64,000 nucleotides of DNA, from assembly GCF_008710145.1 (NCBI RefSeq), contig NZ_VYKL01000028.1, forward strand, positions 82,231 through 146,230. Direction: 5' to 3'. The position numbers and the translations under genes are program-made. This DNA is from Niallia endozanthoxylica. GTDB lineage: Bacteria > Bacillota > Bacilli > Bacillales > Cytobacillaceae. Positions 1 through 9,009 of the stretch are shown here, piece after piece. The notes under the pieces were generated by a model. That model was given only the letters and a program-made list of their open reading frames with translations. It was not told the origin of the DNA and made no database searches. Position 1 is the first letter of the stretch; each line of letters starts with the position of its first letter.

Positions 1-235
1 AATAATCGAATAATATATTTGTATCGAATATTTTGGAAAATAATCGAACTGGATATCTTATGATTTTATTCTTCGCTAAAATTCTATCTATCATACCGTT
101 TGTAACCGCATTGAATAAATAGACTATAATCCAATCTTTTATTGGCCGTTTTCTTAATATTATTGGAATGATAATCACCGAATTGATCAAGAATATCATT
201 TGTAATAATCTTAACTGAGTTTTATTTCTCTTCAT
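1..235 (-). CDS. CBO0543-family membrane protein, N-terminal part
   Basis: The reading frame is open from an ATG at 233-235 to the window edge, so only about the first 78 residues are visible. They begin MKRNKTQLRL and continue through a hydrophobic helix, then a conserved-looking stretch with RPIKDWIIVY, NGMIDRI and IRYPVRL. This pattern resembles the CBO0543 family of small multi-pass membrane proteins common in Bacillus and Clostridium, whose function is unknown. An AAAAAGGG ribosome site lies about 9 nt before this ATG; an in-frame ATG at 242-244 sits too close to it. The family call is from memory of the motif and is moderately sure; the C-terminus lies outside the window. Confidence 0.6.
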   Translation of the reverse strand, partial: MKRNKTQLRLLQMIFLINSVIIIPIILRKRPIKDWIIVYLFNAVTNGMIDRILAKNKIIRYPVRLFSKIFDTNILFDY

Positions 236-401
236 CAAAAGCATCCCTTTTTCTTTTAGAATGCTCAATAGAAAGAATATCTATGTGTGATATGAAGTAA
301 AATATAGAGTGTATGGTTCTTTATATGTAAATAAGCCATCAGGATGTTTTCATTTCCATTAATAAGGGGGATGATTACAAAGTTTAAACACAAAATATAA
401 A

Positions 402-432
402 GAAGGTAAACACAGGAGTGTGCTTACCTTTG
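402..432 (-). terminator. Hairpin, probable terminator of the chimeric relic
   Basis: The arms AAGGTAA and TTACCTT, with an inner CAC/GTG pairing, form a hairpin. On the minus strand it is followed by a T-rich run. The rest of 236-470 holds nothing else that I recognise. Confidence 0.5.
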
Positions 433-469
433 GTTACACTATAGAAGTAAAATAGTTATGAAGCACTCG

Positions 470-997
470 CTTCTTCATCGTTCATCCCTTTAGACTTCAT
501 CCCTTTTTGATAATTTGAGCCCGGTCTTCCATTTATGGCGGTTCCTCAAACCATCCGTTCTTAATCTTTATTTCAATTCCTTCCTAGGCGTAGAAATAAA
601 CATCTTTTTCCAGCAAAAGAGTTTTCATCGATAAGTCATTTCTTAAGCTAAAGAACCCGCCTGTTCCAGAGCCAATAAGGCCAAAGCCATTGAGGATATA
701 AAGCAGAATCCAGTCCTCGTTTAGTACGGCCTTTGCCTCCTCAAACCTGCCTAACATGGATAAGGCAATCCCCATGTTTAGATTAGCCATGTTATTTACT
801 ATAATTTCCCAGATAATTAGGATAAAACCATGTAGGTACTTACCTAAAAACATGTGTCCAAAGCCCGGAAAAGTAAACGACCACCAGCCTGCAACCCAGG
901 GAATACGAGGATATACTGAGTTGACCCCGAATGCGGATACCCGCCCTTTGGGATAACGAGGATGTATGTCAGCTGACTGGAACTTCTGACGTGGCAT
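470..997 (-). pseudogene. Chimeric relic: membrane-protein N-half joined to a DUF3231 C-terminus
   Basis: An open frame of 137 codons runs 997-584. Its first ~100 residues (PRIPWVAGWWSFTFPGFGHM, then a helix and WILLYIL) match the N-terminal half of the membrane protein at 53953-54741 (same WWS-FPGFGHM-L-KYL-G layout). After that the sequence switches to the tail of a DUF3231 protein (FFSLRNDLSMKTLLLEKD). Beyond the stop, the same frame still reads IKNGWFEEPP, another stop, then MEDR, which is the usual DUF3231 C-terminal signature seen at 21470, 42702 and 62839. This is therefore the product of a deletion or recombination that joined two unrelated genes near position 690, followed by decay. 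It could be transcribed but is unlikely to make a native protein. Confidence 0.75.
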
Positions 998-1083
998 AGA
1001 TTATCTTCCCATTTGATTCTTCACTTCACATAAAAAATCGCTTATTTATTCATTCGTTCACCATTTTATGTATTAAGAAAAAT

Positions 1084-1114
1084 GACAGGCACCATCCAAA
1101 TGATGGCGCCTGTC
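1084..1114 (-). terminator. Rho-independent terminator of the GerMN lipoprotein gene
   Basis: GACAGGC-CCATC pairs with GATGG-GCCTGTC around a short loop, and on the minus strand it is followed by ATTTTTCTT. It lies 17 nt after the lipoprotein stop codon. Confidence 0.85.
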
Positions 1115-1130
1115 GTACGCTGTTACTTTA

Positions 1131-2261
1131 CTATTTTATTTCAACAGTCTCTTCCATAGGAGTTACAGTTAAAAATTCTCCTTTATTCAATGAAATATGT
1201 CCAGATTCATAGAGTTCATTATCAACGGTAAGATATACTTTTTCCACGCCATAATAATGACCAAACGTACTGACGATACTTTGAAGGATCATCATTTCAA
1301 GACCTCCTCCAGCGGACAGTTCTGTTAAAAAGGCTTTATTTATATCAATATATAGATTGTTATCTTGATTTAAATATAAACTAGTTATTTTTGTATTCTT
1401 CGTCAATACCGTATTTAGTAAATCCGGCACATTTTCTTTATAAGCCTTTTCTAATACCATTTTAGTTATATCATTGGTATGAAAAGAAATTTCTATATTT
1501 TTATAATATAATCGATCATCATCAATATTAGGATAAAAAAATCGAATACTTTGAACGAGCGGAACGTTTTTTTCTATTTTACTTAAAGAAGAACGGACCT
1601 CCGTCCCATTTGATTGAAATAATGTTTGAACTAAACTAATCCCTTTGACATAATAGTCAAGCGTTTTCCCATCAGGACCTTCTGTACTTACCTCAATCGC
1701 CTGATATTTCCCAGACGGTGTGGTTACGTCAGCTGAAAGATTGGTAATCGTTCTAACTCTTGAATCCTTTAACTTCCAAGATGTCCCTTCCTTTAATGGT
1801 TCCATTAATAGAACTTCCTCTTCACTGCTTTTGGAGCTTAATAGATTTTCCCTGTAATATGCTTCTCCTCTTGAATACGTATGGATTAGTTTCCCATCCT
1901 TTATTTCAATGATACGGGCTAACACCGTACCGCCATTATCGACTCTTTGCTGTACTTTCTGCTCAGCAGTATAATCGTTATAAACATCAAAAGAAGCATA
2001 TTCATTTCCCGTCCCTTCATACACATAGTGAACATTTTCTTCTATAGGATAATATTCTTCGATTGTGATTGATTCGGTTTCAGATTCATTCTGTGTTTCT
2101 TGTTGTTCATTTTCATTATCTTTACTTTCTTCGTTTCCCTTCTGCTCCTCCTGTACAGGATTCAATCCATTGTTAGTAGGAGAATCATTTCCACGATCAA
2201 CGGTGCATCCAGATAACAACAAAACAAGTGCTAATAAACTAGTTAATAGATATTTGTTCAT
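1131..2261 (-). CDS. GerMN-domain lipoprotein
   Basis: A 376-residue exported lipoprotein. The N-terminus has a lysine, a hydrophobic helix and the lipobox LLSGC with the lipidated Cys at residue 19, followed by an acidic low-complexity linker (about 20-70, rich in E, N, Q). The C-terminal third (about 255-365, including YLNQDNNLYIDINKAF and SIVSTFGHYYGVEKVYLTVD) matches the GerMN fold found in the sporulation and germination protein GerM and in other Bacillus lipoproteins. The protein should sit on the outer face of the membrane; whether it is used in germination or vegetative growth cannot be told from sequence. It is monocistronic with its own terminator. Confidence 0.85.
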   Translation of the reverse strand: MNKYLLTSLLALVLLLSGCTVDRGNDSPTNNGLNPVQEEQKGNEESKDNENEQQETQNESETESITIEEYYPIEENVHYVYEGTGNEYASFDVYNDYTAEQKVQQRVDNGGTVLARIIEIKDGKLIHTYSRGEAYYRENLLSSKSSEEEVLLMEPLKEGTSWKLKDSRVRTITNLSADVTTPSGKYQAIEVSTEGPDGKTLDYYVKGISLVQTLFQSNGTEVRSSLSKIEKNVPLVQSIRFFYPNIDDDRLYYKNIEISFHTNDITKMVLEKAYKENVPDLLNTVLTKNTKITSLYLNQDNNLYIDINKAFLTELSAGGGLEMMILQSIVSTFGHYYGVEKVYLTVDNELYESGHISLNKGEFLTVTPMEETVEIK

Positions 2262-2404
2262 CCAACCCCTCCTCTTCTAATGAATATTCCATCATCATTC
2301 ATTTTAAAACATTCGATCATTTAAAGGTTGTTATTTAGTACGATTTTAACTCTATCTCAATTATAATCTTTATTTATACATTATGTTAGAAAATTTCGAC
2401 TTTC

Positions 2405-2459
2405 AAAAAACAGCAAGGCGGCAGATACCATCCAACATGGAGATAGCATCTGCCGCCTA
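2405..2459 (-). terminator. Strong terminator after the exonuclease-BRCT gene
   Basis: GGCGGCAGAT and ATCTGCCGCC form a long stem; minus-strand reading ends in TTTTTTG. It lies just after the stop of the gene at 2470. Confidence 0.9.
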
Positions 2460-2469
2460 TAATGATTGG

Positions 2470-3426
2470 TCATGATTTGATTAAATCTAGGAACTCAGTT
2501 TCTCTAATCACTTTGATGTCATTTCCCTGTTCCATTAGGGCATAGGCTTTTTTCTCTTTTGTGCTCAAGCCCTCTTTGCCTACTAGAGTTAAATCCTGCT
2601 GCCCTACGACTAAATAATGTGTTTTTCCGCTTACACCGCTTTTTACTAGCCCGCCCAAGTCCACTACCTTTTGCATCGCAGCTTTTCGATCAATCGTCTC
2701 TAAATCCCCGGTAAACACCACATTTTTCCCAAATAGAATATGATCCTCATTATAGTTTTCAACAGAGGAAGTTATTTCAGAAATGGCGATTCGATTTTTA
2801 AACTTGTTCTCTTTAGTCTGCTTCGTTTTATTTTTGAAGTAGATTTGGGGTTTTAGCTCTGAGAACATTTTCACTGGGATGCTTCTGTATACCTTGCAAT
2901 AGGACTGCAATGATTTTTTCCGCTTCAATTCTACACTTGCAATGACAAGCTTGGCACAGGAAACGGCATCTGCAAGGGCATTGTGATGGTCGTTCAATTG
3001 GATATCAAAATGAGCAAGCCGATCCTTTAATGAATTTCCGACTTTTTCTCCGCTGCATGCTTTCGCACTAATCGGAATGCTGCAAATATATGGAAATTCC
3101 GGTATCTCCAGCGAATAGGCAGTCAAACAGGCGTGCAGCACACTCATGTCAAATTGGGCGTTATGTGCGACAATCGGGACATCATGAAAATAATCCTTGA
3201 TTTCTTCCCAAATTTCATTAAATTTCTTCGCATGCATCACATCTTGGGCTGTTAATCCATGCACCTTTACCGTTTCCTCTTCGAAATGAAGTGTCGGAGG
3301 CTGTATTAAAAAATATTTTTCATCGATAATTTGATTATCCTCAACAAAAGCCATCCCTAAAGAACAGGCACTATTTAAGTGATTATTCGCTATTTCAAAA
3401 TCAATTGCAATGAAATCCATCATCAT
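2470..3426 (-). CDS. DnaQ-like 3'-5' exonuclease with C-terminal BRCT domain
   Basis: 318 residues. An N-terminal DEDDh exonuclease domain (about 1-175) shows the metal-binding AIDFE motif (D9, E11), the Exo II motif HNAQFD and the Exo III motif HNALADA. A BRCT domain follows at about 230-315 (KNVVFTGDLETIDR, LGGLVKSGVSGKTHYLVVG), as in NAD-dependent DNA ligases. The domain order resembles stand-alone DNA polymerase III epsilon-like exonucleases of Bacillus thought to act in DNA repair or end trimming. It begins with three Met codons, so the exact start is uncertain by two residues. It is monocistronic. Confidence 0.88.
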   Translation of the reverse strand: MMMDFIAIDFEIANNHLNSACSLGMAFVEDNQIIDEKYFLIQPPTLHFEEETVKVHGLTAQDVMHAKKFNEIWEEIKDYFHDVPIVAHNAQFDMSVLHACLTAYSLEIPEFPYICSIPISAKACSGEKVGNSLKDRLAHFDIQLNDHHNALADAVSCAKLVIASVELKRKKSLQSYCKVYRSIPVKMFSELKPQIYFKNKTKQTKENKFKNRIAISEITSSVENYNEDHILFGKNVVFTGDLETIDRKAAMQKVVDLGGLVKSGVSGKTHYLVVGQQDLTLVGKEGLSTKEKKAYALMEQGNDIKVIRETEFLDLIKS

Positions 3427-3536
3427 TCCCCCAATCCGATATGCTCTAATTGATTCTTTTATCTATTATATACGATTCAGAATCAATTCTCTTACAAAAA
3501 ACATAGAGTAGGAATGACTAAGAAAAGACGCGCTTG

Positions 3537-3941
3537 TTATTTCCCTGTTTCCTTAAATCTCTTAATCCTGTCACCAATTTCATCGTGAACACGCTGAAAT
3601 TCAGACCACTCTTTTCCAGCTGGATCATCAAATCCCCAGTGTTCACGTTTCACATGTGAGGGTGTGATTGGGCATTTATCCGCAGCATCTCCACATAAGG
3701 TAACCACCAAATCCGCGTTATTTAAAATTTCCAGATCAATCCTATCTGATGTTTGATTGGAAATATCAATACCAACTTCTTTCATCGCCTTTACTGCATT
3801 CGGGTTTAATCCATGCGCTTCGATTCCAGCACTGTAGACGCTCCACTCATCACCTAAATATTTTTTTGCCCACCCTTCAGCCATTTGACTTCTGCAAGAG
3901 TTTCCCGTACATAAGAAATAGATTGATTTTTTGTGCGACAT
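3537..3941 (-). CDS. arsC: Arsenate reductase, thioredoxin-coupled type
   Basis: 134 residues, the usual length of the pI258/B. subtilis ArsC family. It reduces arsenate to arsenite, with electrons from thioredoxin. The phosphatase-like loop [10 protein letters not shown] (C11, R17) and the two further redox cysteines in [10 protein letters not shown] (about 83 and 90) are all present, so the enzyme looks intact. It lies 21 nt downstream of a broken acr3 gene, in the usual acr3-arsC order, but no arsR is visible upstream; that end of the operon has been replaced by other DNA. Without a working Acr3 here, arsenite export would need another pump. Confidence 0.93.
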   Translation of the reverse strand: MSHKKSIYFLCTGNSCRSQMAEGWAKKYLGDEWSVYSAGIEAHGLNPNAVKAMKEVGIDISNQTSDRIDLEILNNADLVVTLCGDAADKCPITPSHVKREHWGFDDPAGKEWSEFQRVHDEIGDRIKRFKETGK

Positions 3942-3962
3942 AGGTAGTTCCTCCTCATTTCA

Positions 3963-4745
3963 TTATTGTATTGTTGTGCGAAAATATTTCCTTTCCCATC
4001 GTAAAGCTACACCAACAAGAGCGATTAGGACAGGAACCTCCACTAACGGACCAATAACAGCTGCAAAAGCTTCACCGCTGTTAATTCCAAATACCGCAAC
4101 CGCTACGGCAATCGCTAATTCAAAGTTGTTACTTGCAGCTGTAAAGGAATGTGCTGCTGTTACCGGATAAGACGCACCTGCTTTGCGAGAAGCAAAAAAG
4201 GATACGGCAAACATGATTAAGAAATAGATTAACAACGGAATGGCAAAGCAATCATTTGATCTCCTTTTAATGAGAACATCATCACAATCGTAAATAATAA
4301 AGCGATTAGTGTAAGCGGAGAGATTTTAGGTAAAAACTTCCCCTCATACCATTCCTTCCCTTTCACCATTAACCCGATAAAGCGTGTCAACATACCTGCT
4401 GCAAATGGTAGGCCTAAATAAATAAGTACACTCTTTGCAATTTCCCACATCGAGATAGAAACAGATAAATTTTCTAATCCAAATACACCAGGAAGGACAT
4501 TTAAGAAGAAATAAGCAAAAACGGAATAGAATAAAATCTGGAATACAGAGTTAAATGCCACTAATCCTGCAACATATTCACGATCCCCGCGGGCCAAATC
4601 ATTCCAAACAATCACCATGGCAATACAACGGGCAAGCCCAATCATAATTAAACCAGCCATATACTCTGGCTTATCCTGTAAAAAGATAATGGCTAAAAAG
4701 AACATTAAAACGGGACCAAGCAGCCAGTTTTGAAATAAATAATCA
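3963..4745 (-). pseudogene. acr3: Broken arsenite exporter Acr3
   Basis: Two frames together cover the C-terminal two thirds of an Acr3 permease: 4705-4229 ([34 protein letters not shown]) and 4235-3963 ([26 protein letters not shown]-type [17 protein letters not shown]). Membrane segments and the [12 protein letters not shown] signature are recognisable. At the junction near 4240 about 7-9 family residues are missing; TTGCCATT appears to be the joint of a deletion between short direct repeats, and the frame shifts. The first ~110 residues are gone; upstream of about 4745 ([12 protein letters not shown]) the sequence runs into a stop and then into the duplicated HPr block. The gene is non-functional. 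Confidence 0.88.
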
Positions 4746-4797
4746 TTAACATTCCAAAGTTCATTGTAAAGTTACCATGAGGTGAACCATTCGTTTC

Positions 4798-5160
4798 ACA
4801 AACAAAAAAGTCTCCTTAATAAAGAAGACTTTTGATAAATTCAATAGTAAGAAGCCGAGATAGGTAAATGTTCGAAGCACCTTTACTCTACAAAAAAGCG
4901 ATTGTTAGCCGGCAAGGCCTTCTTTTTTCATGAGCTCATCGATTGCGGCCATGGCTGCTGATTCGTCCTCACCGTTTGCAGTAATTTTCACACATACTCC
5001 TTGTACAACTCTAAGTGACATAATGCCCATAATCGATTTTAAATTTACTTATTTTCCGTTATATTCAGTTGTTAATTCTGACTGAAACTGTGATACTGAG
5101 CTAACCAATATGGTAGCAGGACGAGCATGCAATCCAAGTACAGGTAAAGAAAATTTAAGC
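4798..5160 (-). pseudogene. Decayed duplicate of the HPr gene and its terminator
   Basis: This block is a diverged copy of 5715-6078. The minus strand reads GLHARPATILVSSVSQF, then an in-frame TAA inside [12 protein letters not shown], then [19 protein letters not shown] to a stop at 4905-4907. The ATG end is lost. The terminator hairpin at 4804-4832 is duplicated as well. The copy lies between the truncated acr3 and the cold-shock gene, so the duplication and the acr3 truncation probably arose together. His15 and Ser46 equivalents are still readable, so inactivation looks recent in evolutionary terms. Confidence 0.88.
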
Positions 5161-5164
5161 AAAT

Positions 5165-5192
5165 AAAAAACAGACCCCTTCATTTAGGGTCT
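5165..5192 (-). terminator. Terminator of the cold-shock gene
   Basis: GCAGACCC / GGGGTCTG hairpin followed on the minus strand by a T6 run, 15 nt past the cold-shock stop codon. Confidence 0.85.
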
Positions 5193-5206
5193 GCCACCTG
5201 ATATTA

Positions 5207-5407
5207 TTAAGCTTTTTGAACGTTTGTAGCTTGTGAGCCACGTTGACCTTGTTCAATTTCAAAAGTTACACTTTGACCTTCGTCTAAAGATTTGAAACCT
5301 TCGCCTTGGATTGCTGAGAAATGTACGAATACGTCTTCTCCTGCTTCACGCTCGATGAATCCAAAACCTTTTTCTGCATTAAACCACTTTACTTTACCTT
5401 GTTCCAT
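5207..5407 (-). CDS. Cold-shock protein (CspA/CspB family)
   Basis: 66 residues, the standard length for a single cold-shock domain. Both nucleic-acid binding motifs are present: KGFGFI (RNP1) and VFVHF (RNP2). These proteins bind single-stranded RNA or DNA and act as RNA chaperones. I chose the ATG at 5405-5407 because GAGGAGG lies the right distance upstream and the residues before it are not family-like. The A/T-rich stretch before the gene (5408-5520) would make a long 5' leader, which is common for cold-shock genes, but no defined element can be named. Monocistronic with its own terminator. Confidence 0.93.
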   Translation of the reverse strand: MEQGKVKWFNAEKGFGFIEREAGEDVFVHFSAIQGEGFKSLDEGQSVTFEIEQGQRGSQATNVQKA

Positions 5408-5621
5408 AATTGTTGCCTCCTCGTGTGGATCTCCACACATTGTGTTACTACCCTTGCTCAAATACTTTAGACGAAAAACAAAATAAATTCTCAATCTGAA
5501 AAAGAACAAAAATAATTCTTCCTAAGAATAACAGACATATCATGAAATAGCAAATGGAATAACTTTCATTTCGGAAGAAGATATTTCTTTATGAAATGTT
5601 ATTGAAGAAAATGCTCCGATA

Positions 5622-5700
5622 GAAATACGGGGACGGTTCTGCCGTTTCAGCTCAAAGGAGATATCTTCCATATAAAACGCGAAACCGCCCTCCATGTTTC
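5622..5700. repeat. Palindromic repeat, copy 1
   Basis: Member of the dispersed family: outer arms near GAAAC-GGGACGGTTCTGCCGTTTCA and its complement around a GGAAA-TTTCC type centre. This copy has an extra partial arm to about 5720. It lies upstream of the HPr terminator. Confidence 0.8.
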
Positions 5701-5723
5701 AGAGCCGTTTCCATGTTTCCCAA

Positions 5724-5752
5724 ACAAAAAAAGTCTCCTTGAAAAAGAAGAC
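5724..5752 (-). terminator. Terminator of the fructose operon
   Basis: AAAAGTCTTC / GGAGACTTTT hairpin with a T7 tail on the minus strand, downstream of the HPr gene. A duplicated version is at 4804-4832. Confidence 0.85.
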
Positions 5753-5826
5753 TTTTAATAGATTCATAGTAAGAAGCTAAAATATGCAAATGTTCGAGAC
5801 ACTTTTACTCTACTAAAAAACGATTA

Positions 5827-6093
5827 TTAGCCGGCAAGGCCCTCTTTTTTCATTACCTCATCGATAGCGGCTAAGGCTAGTGATTCGTCCTCACCATTTG
5901 CCGTGATTTTCACAGATGCTCCTTTTGCAATCCCTAGTGACATAACACCCATAATCGATTTTAAATTTGCTTGTTTTCCATTGTATTCAAGTGTTACGTC
6001 TGAGTTAAACCGTGATACTGAGCTAACTAATACAGTAGAAGGACGAGCATGCAATCCAGAATCACTTGTTATTGTATAACTTTTTTCAACCAT
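5827..6093 (-). CDS. HPr phosphocarrier protein, fructose-operon copy
   Basis: 88 residues, full HPr length. HPr takes phosphate from enzyme I on His15 and passes it to sugar-specific IIA domains. His15 is present (SGLHARP), as is the regulatory Ser46 with its site ([11 protein letters not shown]), so this is a true phosphocarrier rather than a Crh-type protein, which lacks His15. It lies 123 nt downstream of fruA and ahead of the operon terminator, so it is probably a dedicated HPr for the fructose PTS. The cell's main ptsH-ptsI operon is not in this window, so I cannot say whether this is the only HPr. A dead copy is at 4798-5160. Confidence 0.93.
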   Translation of the reverse strand: MVEKSYTITSDSGLHARPSTVLVSSVSRFNSDVTLEYNGKQANLKSIMGVMSLGIAKGASVKITANGEDESLALAAIDEVMKKEGLAG

Positions 6094-6216
6094 ATCTAAT
6101 TCCTCCAGTTAATCAATTAGAATGAAGCAAGGATAAGAATATCCCCCCTGCTTCCCCTTTTATTTTAAACATTGAATTGAAATGAGACTTTTTGTTCCCA
6201 ACTTTATTTCAGTTGT

Positions 6217-8082
6217 CTATTGGACTGGTTTTTTCAAGATTCCTATTAAGATAGCTGAGACAATGGCTCCTATTACAACTGCCAACAGATATAGAAGCCA
6301 ATTACCATCAACTAGCGGGAAAACAAATAGTCCGCCATGCGGGGCACGAAGACTGATTCCAAATAGCATGGACAGTCCTCCTGCAACCGCAGACCCAACC
6401 ATTACGGATGGAATGACTCGAACAGGATCCGCTGCTGCATATGGAATCGCACCTTCTGTAATAAACGATAATCCCATAATATAATTCACTTTTCCAGCTT
6501 CCTGGTCTTGTTTGCTGAATTTCTTTTTAAATAAAGTAGTAGCTAACGCGATTCCTAGTGGTGGGACCATACCTGCTGCCATGATGGCTGCCATCGGCTC
6601 ATACACACCGCTTGCCAATAAACCAGTTCCGAATACATATGCCGCCTTATTTACCGGGCCGCCCATATCAAATGACATCATAAGTCCTAAAATAATTCCT
6701 AACAGAACAGCATTTCCTGTACCAAGCCCTGACAAAAATTCTGATATGCCTGTATTCAAGGCTCCCACTGGTTTATTGACGACATAAAGCATGATGAGTC
6801 CAGTTAGAGCAATACCTAATAATGGATAGAGTAAGATTGTTTTAATTCCCTCTAATGAAGCAGGAAGTCCTTTCAGAACTTTCTTTAAGCCAACGACTAG
6901 GTAACCAGCTAAGAAACCGGCAATAAGTCCGCCTAAAAATCCGGCCCCACCAGTTGCAGCTAAAAGTCCGCCAACCATACCCGGAGCAAAACCTGGACGG
7001 TCAGCAATACTCATCGCGATGAACCCTGCTAATACTGGAATCATCAGTCCAAAAGCATTCCCACCGCCAATCGTATTTAAAGCCGCAGCAAAAGCATTGT
7101 AGGATGGATCATCAGGATTAGCAGCGTTAATTCCAAACATAAAGCTTATCGCGATAAGGATTCCGCCGCCGACAACAAACGGCAGCATATTGGAAACCCC
7201 ATTCATTAAATGCTTGTAAATGGTTGCGCCTATTCCTCTTTTTCCTTCTTTTTCACTAGTAGCAGCTTCATTTGCCTGATAGAGCGGGGCATCTTGTTTC
7301 AATGCTCTCTCAATTAGTTCTTGAGGCTTACGAATACCGTCTGCAACAGCTGTCTCAATGACATGCTTTCCGTTAAAACGGTTCATTTGAACCTTTGTAT
7401 CTGCCGCAACAATAACGGCAACAGCTTCATCAATTTCCTTGGATGTGAGGACATTTTTCGCTCCGCTGGAACCATTGGTCTCCACCTTAATATCCACACC
7501 CATTTCAGCTGCTTTTGCTTTTAATGAATCCGCCGCCATGTAAGTGTGAGCAATTCCAGTCGGACAAGCTGTGACGGCGATGATAAAGTTCTTTTTACCT
7601 TCCATCGATTCGTCCTCTGCTTCATCTTCCTCATCATAATGATCAATGACAGCTAAAATATCTTGTTCTGTCTTTGCTTCTAATAACTGTTTCCTTGCCT
7701 CTTCGTTCATTAAAATCGATGATAATCTGGATAATGCCTCTAGATGTGTATTATTTGCTCCCTCTGGTGCGGCAATCATAAAGAATAGATGTGCCGGCTG
7801 ACCATCTAATGATTCATAGTCGACACCTTCACTAGACCGGCCAAATGCAATCGCCGCTTTTCTAACAGCGGTAGTTTTCGCATGGGGAATAGCAATTCCT
7901 TCACCAATTCCAGTCGTGCTTTGTTCTTCCCTCTTCAAAATGGCCTCTTTAAAGATTTGGCGATCTGATAAAATATTCGCAGAATCTAACACTTTAACAA
8001 GATCTTCAATTGCATCTAGCTTTTTCGTTCCATTAATGGATAAACGAATGGTATCTTTTGTTAAGAGTTTTGTTATTTTCAT
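6217..8082 (-). CDS. fruA: PTS fructose transporter subunit EIIABC
   Basis: 621 residues with domains in the order IIA-IIB-IIC. IIA (about 1-145) has the phosphorylated His67 in IAIPHAKTT. IIB (about 163-260) has the active Cys173 in AVTACPTGIAHTYMAA. IIC (about 290-620) is the multi-span membrane domain with FVVGGGILIAISFMFG and MGGPVNKAAYVFG. It imports fructose and releases fructose-1-phosphate inside the cell. It starts 15 nt after fruK and is part of fruR-fruK-fruA-HPr. All phospho-transfer residues are present and the length is normal. Confidence 0.96.
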   Translation of the reverse strand: MKITKLLTKDTIRLSINGTKKLDAIEDLVKVLDSANILSDRQIFKEAILKREEQSTTGIGEGIAIPHAKTTAVRKAAIAFGRSSEGVDYESLDGQPAHLFFMIAAPEGANNTHLEALSRLSSILMNEEARKQLLEAKTEQDILAVIDHYDEEDEAEDESMEGKKNFIIAVTACPTGIAHTYMAADSLKAKAAEMGVDIKVETNGSSGAKNVLTSKEIDEAVAVIVAADTKVQMNRFNGKHVIETAVADGIRKPQELIERALKQDAPLYQANEAATSEKEGKRGIGATIYKHLMNGVSNMLPFVVGGGILIAISFMFGINAANPDDPSYNAFAAALNTIGGGNAFGLMIPVLAGFIAMSIADRPGFAPGMVGGLLAATGGAGFLGGLIAGFLAGYLVVGLKKVLKGLPASLEGIKTILLYPLLGIALTGLIMLYVVNKPVGALNTGISEFLSGLGTGNAVLLGIILGLMMSFDMGGPVNKAAYVFGTGLLASGVYEPMAAIMAAGMVPPLGIALATTLFKKKFSKQDQEAGKVNYIMGLSFITEGAIPYAAADPVRVIPSVMVGSAVAGGLSMLFGISLRAPHGGLFVFPLVDGNWLLYLLAVVIGAIVSAILIGILKKPVQ

Positions 8083-8097
8083 AAGGGTTCTCCTCGC

Positions 8098-9009
8098 TTA
8101 TGGCTTGATTATCTCTACTTGAGGCAGTAATTCTTCCACCTTTTCCAGCGTACATAGACCAAGTGAAAAAGCGGTAGCACTGCCGGCTGCCACACTATAT
8201 TTGAAGGCTTCTTCCACATTTCCTGTTTTTTCAAAAGTTGCCATAAACGCAGCAACCATGGAATCTCCCGCTCCAACGGAACTTTTCATTTCTCCTTTTG
8301 GGACATTCGCGACAAAAGTACATGAGTGATTAATAAATACTGCACCTTTATCTGCTAGTGAGACGATGACATTCTCTGCACCCATGTTGATCAGCTCTCT
8401 GCCATTTAGTATGGCTTCTTCTACACTCTCAATCTTTGTTTGAAAGAACTCACCGAGTTCATGGTGATTCGGTTTAATTAAAAATGGTTTCAACGGAATA
8501 ATCCGCTTTAACAAGCTGCCTTCCGCATCAACGACAAATTTAGTCCCGTTCTGATTACATATTTGGACCAATTCTTCGTACATATTTTCCGGCATAGAAG
8601 ACGGGATGCTGCCCGCAAGGATTAAGCAATCCTCATTCGTTAAAGCATTGATTTTGCTTTTTAAAGAGCTTAATTCATCAGATGTGACATCAGGCCCTTT
8701 GGCATTGATTTCAGTCTCTTGATTTGAGCGAAGCTTTATGTTGATTCGAGTATCCTCTTGTATTTTCACAAAATCAGTTTCAATATCAATGGATTTTAGA
8801 TAGTTTTCAATATAATCACCTGTGAATCCGCCAAGGAAACCAAGCGCCCTGCTTTTTACATCAAAGGTTTTTAATACCTGTGAAACATTAATCCCTTTGC
8901 CTCCAGGAAATTTCGCTTCTGACTTTGTTCGATTTAATTGGCCTAATTCTATTCCATCCACCTCTATGATGTAATCAAGTGATGGATTCAATGTAACTGT
9001 ATATATCAT
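8098..9009 (-). CDS. fruK: 1-phosphofructokinase
   Basis: 303 residues of the PfkB sugar-kinase family. It converts fructose-1-phosphate, the product of FruA, to fructose-1,6-bisphosphate. The N-terminal PfkB signature FPGGKGINVSQVL and the C-terminal signature SSVGAGDSMVAAF, with the catalytic Asp of GAGD, are both intact. The start ATG overlaps the fruR stop by 4 nt, which suggests translational coupling. The gene context (fruR before, fruA after) separates it from the related tagatose-6-phosphate kinases. Confidence 0.95.
   Translation of the reverse strand: MIYTVTLNPSLDYIIEVDGIELGQLNRTKSEAKFPGGKGINVSQVLKTFDVKSRALGFLGGFTGDYIENYLKSIDIETDFVKIQEDTRINIKLRSNQETEINAKGPDVTSDELSSLKSKINALTNEDCLILAGSIPSSMPENMYEELVQICNQNGTKFVVDAEGSLLKRIIPLKPFLIKPNHHELGEFFQTKIESVEEAILNGRELINMGAENVIVSLADKGAVFINHSCTFVANVPKGEMKSSVGAGDSMVAAFMATFEKTGNVEEAFKYSVAAGSATAFSLGLCTLEKVEELLPQVEIIKP

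Noticed and set aside
5408..5509. 34-residue N-terminal extension of the cold-shock protein
   Set aside because: The ribosome site fits the internal ATG and the extension is not family-like.
6182..6787. Plus-strand frames opposite fruA
   Set aside because: Mirror of a hydrophobic protein gene; no ribosome site or family resemblance.
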